A stretch of DNA of 64,000 nucleotides from Candidatus Dormiibacterota bacterium (GTDB lineage: Bacteria; Chloroflexota; Dormibacteria; Aeolococcales; Aeolococcaceae), in contig PLZA01000014.1 in the NCBI GenBank assembly GCA_003153505.1, positions 75,687 through 139,686 on the forward strand, given 5' to 3'. The notes below the pieces were generated by a model. It was not told the DNA's origin and searched no databases. It saw only the letters and a program-made list of their open reading frames with translations. The position numbers and the translations under genes were made by a program. Positions 16,271-22,316 of the stretch are shown in pieces; the first letter of the stretch is position 1; each line of letters starts with the position of its first letter.

Positions 16271-17023
16271 ATGCCCAACTACGACGGCGTCAACGCCAAG
16301 ATGGAACGTGCAGAACAGCACCTTGCCGATTTCGAAGCCGTGCTTGGCCCGTGGGTTGGAGCGAAGCCAATCTCATTCGTGTCGCGGCCCCTTGCGAACG
16401 GAAGCGGAGAGGAGCTCCTCGTTCACATAGACCCTCCTATGCCTCAAGAACTTGATCTCATCCTCGGTGACTGCATCCACAACCTTCGCTCTGTCCTTGA
16501 TCACTTGGCCATGACCCTGGCGATAGCCAACGGAGCCGATCCGTACGACAGGAGCATCTCCTTCCCCGTCTTCGACGAGGAGACCAATTACCGTGCGAAC
16601 GGAGTCCGCTCGATCCGCACGCTGACAACGGCAGCCCAGGCATTTATTGAGGAACAGCAGCCATTCAAACGTTCAACCAATGCGTGGATGTTGACCGAGC
16701 TTCAGTCTCTTGACAATAGGGACAAGCACAGGTCATTGATTGCTCACGAACCAACTCAGATCGCTGCATTCGACGATCCTGCAGGAGTGCAGACCACTTA
16801 TGTGGCTGCGCCAAGAATTGAAGAAGGTGCTCTTATCGCAACGGTTACTTATGAGGCCAGCTATACCGGTCCCAGAGGGGTCCAGCCTTTGGTACCGCTC
16901 GCCGTTACCGTCGAACGTTCTAATCGAATTGGGTTCATCGAGGTCCAGCCGTTTCTACGAGATCAGCTATTACCCTATATCGATAACAACATTGTTGACG
17001 AGGCAATGCGGCAATTCCCGTGA
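16271..17023 (+). CDS. Hypothetical protein with a HEPN-like helical core
   Basis: A 250-residue soluble protein with a strong ribosome binding site (GGAGGAA) before ATG 16271. The centre has the helix LDLILGDCIHNLRSVLDHLA, a pattern common in uncharacterised helical proteins of mobile elements; the segment SLDNRDKHR follows. The C-terminal third is predicted beta-rich (TTYVAAPR, ALIATVTYEASY). I do not recognise a family and see no catalytic motif. It lies between the broken DUF3862 gene and the convergent TIR gene, inside the leading-region block. Confidence 0.6.
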   Translation: MPNYDGVNAKMERAEQHLADFEAVLGPWVGAKPISFVSRPLANGSGEELLVHIDPPMPQELDLILGDCIHNLRSVLDHLAMTLAIANGADPYDRSISFPVFDEETNYRANGVRSIRTLTTAAQAFIEEQQPFKRSTNAWMLTELQSLDNRDKHRSLIAHEPTQIAAFDDPAGVQTTYVAAPRIEEGALIATVTYEASYTGPRGVQPLVPLAVTVERSNRIGFIEVQPFLRDQLLPYIDNNIVDEAMRQFP

Positions 17024-17118
17024 GTCTCTCCCTGCGAACCTAGGATAACGAGTCCTCGTAGTAGGGGTCACCTGAGAAAACGGATCGCAGAGTACGCTAA
17101 GCCGTCTGTACCCGTCCG

Positions 17119-17697
17119 CTACAAGTCCTTGGTCATTAGGGCAGGCGAGTTGTCAACCAGATGCTCCCCACCCGCCTTCGCCTTCAATGCCTTCGCAATC
17201 ATGTCCTGCAGCTCGGCTGCCGACTTCGGGTACCTCCAGGGCTTGAGCACGTAGCCCACTGCGCCCGCAATGTTGCGGTCGAGCCTATTGGGGAGCTGCA
17301 CGGTCCCTGCGGCAGAGGGCAGCCAGATCGCGACGAGCGCGTTCCGCCACCGCTCGTTGCTCGTGTCGAGCGATGTCGCTATCTCCCAATCGATGAAGCG
17401 ACGCCGATGGGTGTTCTTGCCGACGAGCACGATGGTGACAGTAGACATACCGAAGTACGCCTCGTCGATTTCCTGGAGGACGAAGCGACGGTCGGCAACA
17501 TCGGCAACGAAGTTGTCGTCTTCCGAAACCCCTCGCACCAACAGTTGGACATCGCTTCCGAACCTCTCCACGAACTGTCGCACCTCGTCCTCATCGTCCT
17601 CGTCGAACGCAAGGAAGCAGATCGTCCGGTTTGCTTTGGCCTTGGCACCAAGGCCGTCTGCCACTGCCTGCAGCTTCTCGTGGACTGTGTTCGCCAT
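17119..17697 (-). CDS. TIR-like (DUF1863/ThsB-type) protein
   Basis: A 192-residue protein. After about 25 residues the sequence TICFLAFDEDDEDEVRQFVE, then FVADVADRRFVLQEIDEAYF, TVTIVLVGKN and RRFIDWEIATSL follows the MTH538 TIR-like (DUF1863) pattern, with the conserved Trp-Glu pair of helix alphaC in DWEIATS. ThsB-type proteins of this family make a cyclic ADP-ribose-like signal in Thoeris defence; others degrade NAD+. The start at 17697 is set by AGGAGGGCGC directly before the ATG; the open frame extends to 17928. No ThsA-like gene (Sir2 or SLOG) is adjacent, so it is an orphan here. It is convergent with the gene at 16271. Confidence 0.75.
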   Translation of the reverse strand: MANTVHEKLQAVADGLGAKAKANRTICFLAFDEDDEDEVRQFVERFGSDVQLLVRGVSEDDNFVADVADRRFVLQEIDEAYFGMSTVTIVLVGKNTHRRRFIDWEIATSLDTSNERWRNALVAIWLPSAAGTVQLPNRLDRNIAGAVGYVLKPWRYPKSAAELQDMIAKALKAKAGGEHLVDNSPALMTKDL

Positions 17698-17973
17698 TGC
17701 GCCCTCCTGGTGTGCCAGGCGAGCCGCCATCCACCGGACCAGAACGTGGCGTGGCGTCGTTGGGAGCGACCCGTCGTTTCTGCTTCGGCCATGGTAGTCC
17801 TCTAGCGCAGACGTCGAGGAGCCCCGATGCTTCCTGGCCGAGTCCCTTTTCCCACCCCTGACGCCCTTGTGATCTGGCTCGTGTTTCCACCGGCTGTCGA
17901 TACTGCGCAGCACCCCCTCTGATGTCATGTGGATCGCCTACGACGCCCTTCGGTAGCAGCCCGACGCCTATCC
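17698..17973. other. Divergent non-coding gap upstream of the TIR and ssb genes
   Basis: There is no supported gene. The gap must hold the promoter of the minus-strand TIR gene and leads into the 49-nt repeat of ssb. No clear -35/-10 pair can be named. Confidence 0.4.
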
Positions 17974-18022
17974 GCTGCAAGCCCTGAAGTGCACTCGCTG
18001 CGCTCGGGGCTGTTCCGCTCGG
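17974..18022 (+). promoter_or_regulatory. 49-nt identical repeat upstream of ssb (second copy)
   Basis: It is identical over 49 nt to 14466-14514. It ends 53 nt before the ssb start codon, nearly the same distance as in the ardC copy (56 nt). The surrounding DNA of the two copies is unrelated, so the block has been kept or copied as a unit, as expected of a shared promoter for early-transfer genes. Confidence 0.6.
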
Positions 18023-18075
18023 CGTCCGGTCCGCTTGTCACCGGGGCATCGATCCACACAACAGGAGGTGCAGAG

Positions 18076-18462
18076 ATGCGCAGCAACACAACGGAAAACA
18101 CGAAGCCCGTCACCACAGACGAGCGCCAGTCTCGGGGAGACTCGGTAAACCAGGTAACTCTCATCGGACGCCTTGTCGCGGCTCCCGAGCTGCGGGAGAC
18201 CGCATCGGGCAAGCACGTCACGACCGTCCGGATCGCGACCAACGGCAAGAGCCACGCAGAGTTCCACTCCGTGGTCCTCTGGGGTCAGCTCGCTGACTTC
18301 GCCACCACCTACCTCGGCAAAGGCCGCCTCGTCTACATCGAGGGTCGGCTCCAGAGCCGTCAGTGGCAGGCCACCGATGGCACCACTCGACGCGCTGTCG
18401 AGATCATCGCCAACCGGCTCCAGGCGCTCTCCAAGAGCGCTTCGGAGGCTCCGGCGGCCTAA
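18076..18462 (+). CDS. ssb: Single-stranded DNA-binding protein, plasmid type
   Basis: A 128-residue OB-fold SSB. After a 24-residue polar leader come VNQVTLIGRLVAAPELRET, TTVRIATNG, FHSVVLWGQLADFATTYLGK and GRLVYIEGRLQSRQW, the standard strand order of bacterial SSB. The start has an excellent ribosome binding site (AGGAGGTG). The C-terminus (SKSASEAPAA) lacks the acidic Asp-Asp-Ile-Pro-Phe-like tip that recruits partner proteins in chromosomal SSBs, so it may only coat incoming strands. Together with ArdC and the shared 49-nt repeat it defines a conjugation leading region. A hairpin terminator follows. Confidence 0.9.
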   Translation: MRSNTTENTKPVTTDERQSRGDSVNQVTLIGRLVAAPELRETASGKHVTTVRIATNGKSHAEFHSVVLWGQLADFATTYLGKGRLVYIEGRLQSRQWQATDGTTRRAVEIIANRLQALSKSASEAPAA

Positions 18463-18476
18463 CCCGCCAGACCGAT

Positions 18477-18506
18477 CCCGAGGGGGCTCTCACCAGCCCT
18501 CTCGGG
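18477..18506 (+). terminator. GC-rich hairpin after ssb
   Basis: CCCGAGGGGGCT (18477-18488) pairs with AGCCCTCTCGGG (18495-18506) with one wobble and a 6-nt loop, 15 bp after the ssb stop. No T-run follows, as is common in high-GC hosts. It separates ssb from the CBASS operon. Confidence 0.55.
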
Positions 18507-18646
18507 ACGGCAAGTCACATCCGTAACGCATCCTCCCGATGTCCGTGGCGTTTCCTGTCCATGAACCTGGAAGGTCGCGAAGTTGCAGTCATGGCCGACA
18601 CGATCTCTGTTTTCGAGGTGGCCCATTCCTGTCGTACTCTAAGAGA

Positions 18647-19561
18647 ATGGCACGAGACTGGGAAGCAACCCTCCGGTCCTGGGTGAAGCCGCCGAGTGAC
18701 AACGAGGATGCCAAGCGCAACACGACTGAGAGCGAGATCAAGAAGGCTCTCTCTGCTTCGGCACGTCTCAAGAACGTCCAGTACAAGGTCTACGCCAAGG
18801 GTTCGTACGCCAACAACACGAATGTCCGGCTCGACTATGACGTGGACATTGCGGTCGAATGCACCGAATTCTGCTACCACGACATCGAGGGGGCAGCGAA
18901 GGCCAAGAAGGACAAGGTGGATGCCAGCTTTCGTCCGTACGGAAAGGCCTACAGACCAAAGGATTTCAAGGGCGATGTGGAGGCTGCTCTCGTCGATGCG
19001 TACGGTCGTGCCGCAGTTAGTCGGGGAAACATGGCACTTCGTGTGCGAGAGAGGAAGACGACGTTACCCGCGGATGTCGTGCCGTGTTGTACCTACATAC
19101 TTGTTTCAGATATCGATCCCAGCGGCAATCTGACATCTCGACATGGCGCACGTCTGCATCCCGACAAGGGTCCCCATATCAACAACTGGGCACAGCAGCA
19201 GTACGACCGAGGGGTGACGAAGAACAACGCTACGGGCTTTCGATACAAATTCATGGTGCGCGCTTTGAAGCGTCTCGAAAACGAACTTGTCAGCGAGAGG
19301 CTCCTCCCTAACGAGCTTCCTTCTTTCTTTATCGAATGCCTCGTGTTCAACGTTACGGATGACGCGTTTCAACATAAGACCTACGTTCAGGACATGCGCG
19401 AGGTTCTGAGACAAATCTTCAACTCAACGCTGAAAGAAGAAACGTGCCACGAGTGGGTTGAAGCCAACTACATGAAGTACCTTTTCCGACCGAGCCAGCC
19501 ATGGACATTTGAACAAGCGCACACCCTTGCTGCCAAGGCTTGGGCCTATATGGGTTATTAG
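18647..19561 (+). CDS. CBASS cyclic nucleotide synthase (CD-NTase)
   Basis: A 304-residue nucleotidyltransferase of the cGAS/DncV-like class. The catalytic signature is clear: KGSYANNTNV near residues 51-60, then LDYDVDIAVE near 62-71 (Gly-Ser and Asp-x-Asp). The third acidic residue is probably in PADVVPC near 143. A C-terminal helical OAS1-like domain follows. In CBASS it makes a cyclic di- or oligonucleotide on phage infection. ATG 18647 is chosen; the upstream frame is not domain-like. The Cap15-like effector starts 5 bp after the stop. No Cap2/Cap3 ubiquitin-like or HORMA/TRIP13 genes are present, so this is a type I two-gene system. The product nucleotide and clade cannot be read from the sequence. 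Confidence 0.88.
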   Translation: MARDWEATLRSWVKPPSDNEDAKRNTTESEIKKALSASARLKNVQYKVYAKGSYANNTNVRLDYDVDIAVECTEFCYHDIEGAAKAKKDKVDASFRPYGKAYRPKDFKGDVEAALVDAYGRAAVSRGNMALRVRERKTTLPADVVPCCTYILVSDIDPSGNLTSRHGARLHPDKGPHINNWAQQQYDRGVTKNNATGFRYKFMVRALKRLENELVSERLLPNELPSFFIECLVFNVTDDAFQHKTYVQDMREVLRQIFNSTLKEETCHEWVEANYMKYLFRPSQPWTFEQAHTLAAKAWAYMGY

Positions 19562-19566
19562 TAGTC

Positions 19567-20187
19567 ATGTTCAAGCGAGTTCAGGTGCAGATAGTTATTG
19601 GACTTGCCGTCGTAGTTTGGGCAGTAATGCTTTTGGTTCAAGGCGTGCCGCTCAAGGCCTCGTATCTACAGCCATACTCCTTCGCTGTAGGTGTAGTCAT
19701 CCTGCTGCTTTTCGCTTTTGAGCAATGGCTTTGGCGCGTCCCTCCTCTGGCTCGCCTCCTACATTGTCCCGTTCTCCGTGGCACATGGAAGGGTCAGCTA
19801 CAGTCGAACTGGATTGACCCCGCAACAGGCCACGGCATCCCAGCAATCGAGTTGTACGTGGTCGTTCGGCAGACGTACTCAACGATTTCCCTGAGGCTCA
19901 TGACAACCGAATCGACATCACGCTCGCTCGTCGCCTCGCTCGAAGCTCCTCATGATGACGTCCCCAGATTGGCTTCCACTTACCAAAATATCCCGGGCCT
20001 CCTGATCCAGGATCGCAGCCGCATTCACCACGGAGCCCTGATGCTGGAAGTGTACGGAAACCCGGCCAATCGTCTGGGTGGCTCGTATTGGACCGACCGT
20101 GATACGAAGGGTCAGCTCTCGTTGGATTCACGGGCGGAGAAGTTGTACACAAGCTTTGAGGAGGCATCCGCAGCCACATGGAACTAG
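19567..20187 (+). CDS. cap15: Cap15-like two-TM beta-barrel CBASS effector
   Basis: A 206-residue membrane protein with two N-terminal hydrophobic helices (VQIVIGLAVVVWAVMLL; YSFAVGVVILLLFAFEQWLW). A beta-rich domain follows, starting HCPVLRGTWKGQLQSNW and including AIELYVVVRQTYSTISLRLM. Two TM helices followed by a compact beta barrel, with the turn LRGTWxGxL at its start, are the marks of Cap15 (STING-independent, membrane-disrupting) effectors. It begins 5 bp after the CD-NTase gene, so the two are cotranscribed. On binding the cyclic nucleotide the protein would oligomerise and break the inner membrane. Its 3' end overlaps the convergent helicase gene by 4 bp. Confidence 0.82.
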   Translation: MFKRVQVQIVIGLAVVVWAVMLLVQGVPLKASYLQPYSFAVGVVILLLFAFEQWLWRVPPLARLLHCPVLRGTWKGQLQSNWIDPATGHGIPAIELYVVVRQTYSTISLRLMTTESTSRSLVASLEAPHDDVPRLASTYQNIPGLLIQDRSRIHHGALMLEVYGNPANRLGGSYWTDRDTKGQLSLDSRAEKLYTSFEEASAATWN

Positions 20188-21923
20188 CGCCTTCCGGCGT
20201 TTTCTGAAGCTACCCCGTCGAAGTATGCCTTGTTGACGTCGACCGTCGAAAGGTACGGTGCCAGCCATGCCATGAACGCGCTCGGCTGAACCTGCTGGTT
20301 TCCGAATCGGTTACAAGAAACGAGCGTGCAGCTCTTGGTGGCTCTGGTGAGTGCGACGAGAAGGCAGCAAACCTCCTCGTCCGTGATCGAGTCGTTGGAG
20401 TGAGGAAAGTGCCCCTGATTCATCCCCACGACGAAGACGTGGCTCGCCTGAAGACCTTTTGCTCCGACGAGCGAAGTCACGACCACGGATGGCGCGGATT
20501 GATCAACGATCGGGGTCTCGGGGGCCTGTCCATCGTCCTTGCCGAGGATGTCTCGGAGTTGCTGCGTTGAGACTTCGACGGCTGCCTCAAGGGAAGCCAG
20601 CTCGGGCGGAGAAAGATCGTCCCCGTTCAGGAAGCGCTGCAGGAGGGCAACCACGATGAGATGCCTCTGCCTGAACACCTCCGACAGCAGCGTCTCTAGT
20701 TCCTCCCCGTCAAGCAATGTTCTCCGCAGGATTGCGTTTGCATCCATTGTTGGATGCAGATAAAGGAGTATCCGCCAGCCGAGACGGGAGTTGGGATTGC
20801 TGGCCAACCGTTTGTATGCATCTATTGGGCTAATCTCGATCGGTGTGCTGCGCTTGAACTTAACATCTGCAAGTCCAGGAGCCAGGTAATCGTAGATACG
20901 ACTGGCGAATTGCATTGGGCCAATGACCAGAACTGTTGGGTAGCCCTCCGATCGTGATTCGCCGATGTCATCGGCAGAGATCGCGTCGATTCGGCCATAG
21001 ATATAGCGCCCCATGTACGGTGCCGAGTTTCGCTCCACAGTGCATTTCGCATGAATGATTTTCGGATGAAGGGCGCTGTCGGCTTGTTTTACCGGCAGGA
21101 AACACTCGTAGCGCTTGTCGAGCCGACCATTCAGACGACCAATTGCCGTCGCCCTCGCGATGACTGCATGAGTGGCCATGACGAGAACCTGCGTGCAGCG
21201 AGAGCAGTACGGAAGCTCGAACCGCTCATACTCCGAGTTCGCCGCGAGGGTCCGGATATGCTCCGCCGAGGCGTGCTTGAACCCGTACAGCGCTTGGTCA
21301 TCGTCGCCAACGATGAGACTTGGACTGTGACTCGTGACTATCTCGATAAAGTTGACCTCTAAGAGGCTGAAGTCTTGATACTCGTCGACGACGACTTGGC
21401 GGTACGTGGGAATGGAACCGAGATTGGCCTGGAAGTGCCGGAGTACCCGGTAGACGGAGTCGAGGTGTCCAACTGCGTTGTAATAGTCACCACTCCTTAG
21501 CGCTGCATCAATCAAGCTGCTTGACTCGTCAAGGTAGTGAAACTCGTGCTCGATGTCGTGACCACTGACTCGATCACCGCTGAGCCGAGTGAGATCGTCA
21601 GCTTGAAGTGCCAGAAGCGGCGGGAAATAGTCCACACTCGTGGAGACTCCACCAATCGCATGAGTGTGAAGCATTCGTCGGCAGTATCCGTGAAACGTAT
21701 AGGTCTCGGCTAAATCGCCGAGCTTGTCAGCGAGATCGGCAGCGAGTGCATTGATGAAGGTCAGCGCGAGACTCGGCCCGCCTGTGCGTTCTAGCAGAGC
21801 CTTGAACGTGTGGGTCTTGCCGGTGCCAGGACCCGCGACGATCAACTTCCTCTGTGCTGATGAGTCAAGGATCTGCTGCAGACAGTCCCGCCGTCCTTCT
21901 TCCTGGTCCTCGGAAGCGCTCAT
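20184..21923 (-). CDS. UvrD/Rep-like superfamily 1 helicase
   Basis: A 579-residue SF1 DNA helicase. Motifs in order are GPGTGKTHT (Walker A, residues 30-38), VVVDEYQDFS (II) near 172, GDDDQALYGF (III) near 203, VTSLVGAKGLQASHVFVVGM (V) near 485 and LLVALTRATK (VI) near 528. It is shorter than UvrD (about 720 residues), mainly in the 2B region. It is the last gene of the minus-strand operon and begins 3 bp after the DUF45 gene, so it belongs to the restriction module. It may unwind or process cut DNA. A stand-alone anti-phage helicase (as in Gabija or Zorya-like loci) is an alternative. Confidence 0.85.
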   Translation of the reverse strand: MSASEDQEEGRRDCLQQILDSSAQRKLIVAGPGTGKTHTFKALLERTGGPSLALTFINALAADLADKLGDLAETYTFHGYCRRMLHTHAIGGVSTSVDYFPPLLALQADDLTRLSGDRVSGHDIEHEFHYLDESSSLIDAALRSGDYYNAVGHLDSVYRVLRHFQANLGSIPTYRQVVVDEYQDFSLLEVNFIEIVTSHSPSLIVGDDDQALYGFKHASAEHIRTLAANSEYERFELPYCSRCTQVLVMATHAVIARATAIGRLNGRLDKRYECFLPVKQADSALHPKIIHAKCTVERNSAPYMGRYIYGRIDAISADDIGESRSEGYPTVLVIGPMQFASRIYDYLAPGLADVKFKRSTPIEISPIDAYKRLASNPNSRLGWRILLYLHPTMDANAILRRTLLDGEELETLLSEVFRQRHLIVVALLQRFLNGDDLSPPELASLEAAVEVSTQQLRDILGKDDGQAPETPIVDQSAPSVVVTSLVGAKGLQASHVFVVGMNQGHFPHSNDSITDEEVCCLLVALTRATKSCTLVSCNRFGNQQVQPSAFMAWLAPYLSTVDVNKAYFDGVASENAGRR

Positions 21924-21926
21924 GTC

Positions 21927-22316
21927 CTACAAGTCCTGTTCCGGCAACTCTCCATCCTGGGGCTCCCCTGGAGAGCCCGTCCTCAGAATCTGCGACGTGT
22001 CAACACTGAGGTGTGCCGCTAACAACGCTCGGAAGAGCGGACCGTGGTTCGGAACCTTGAGATGGAGCATCTCGTGAACGATGACCTCACGCCGGAACGT
22101 TTCAGGTTGCGCAAGCAAGTCCGTGGCAAACGTCACCCTGCCCCTTGTCGAGCAGCTCGCCCACTTGCGACTCATGCCAGTGAGCCGTACCTCTGCGGGG
22201 GCGACATCGAGTCGTTCCGCCCAAGCTCGTACCTCGGCCTTGAGGACTTCCGGAGACACTGGGGTGGAAAGCGGCTCGGACGGTGCGAAGGAATGTTGGC
22301 GAGCGTCTCGGTTCAT
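21927..22316 (-). CDS. DUF45/YgjP-like zinc metallopeptidase
   Basis: A 129-residue single-domain protein. The zinc site is HEMLH with a further His in VPNHGPLFRALL. The upstream segment MSRKWASCSTRGRVTFATDL matches the (R/K)W(G/A)SC motif of YgjP/WLM (DUF45) peptidases. The length is about half that of E. coli YgjP, so only the catalytic core is present. The gene overlaps hsdR by 4 bp (ATGA). DUF45 proteins are repeatedly found in type I restriction operons, where they are thought to control HsdR turnover, but this has not been settled. Confidence 0.8.
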   Translation of the reverse strand: MNRDARQHSFAPSEPLSTPVSPEVLKAEVRAWAERLDVAPAEVRLTGMSRKWASCSTRGRVTFATDLLAQPETFRREVIVHEMLHLKVPNHGPLFRALLAAHLSVDTSQILRTGSPGEPQDGELPEQDL

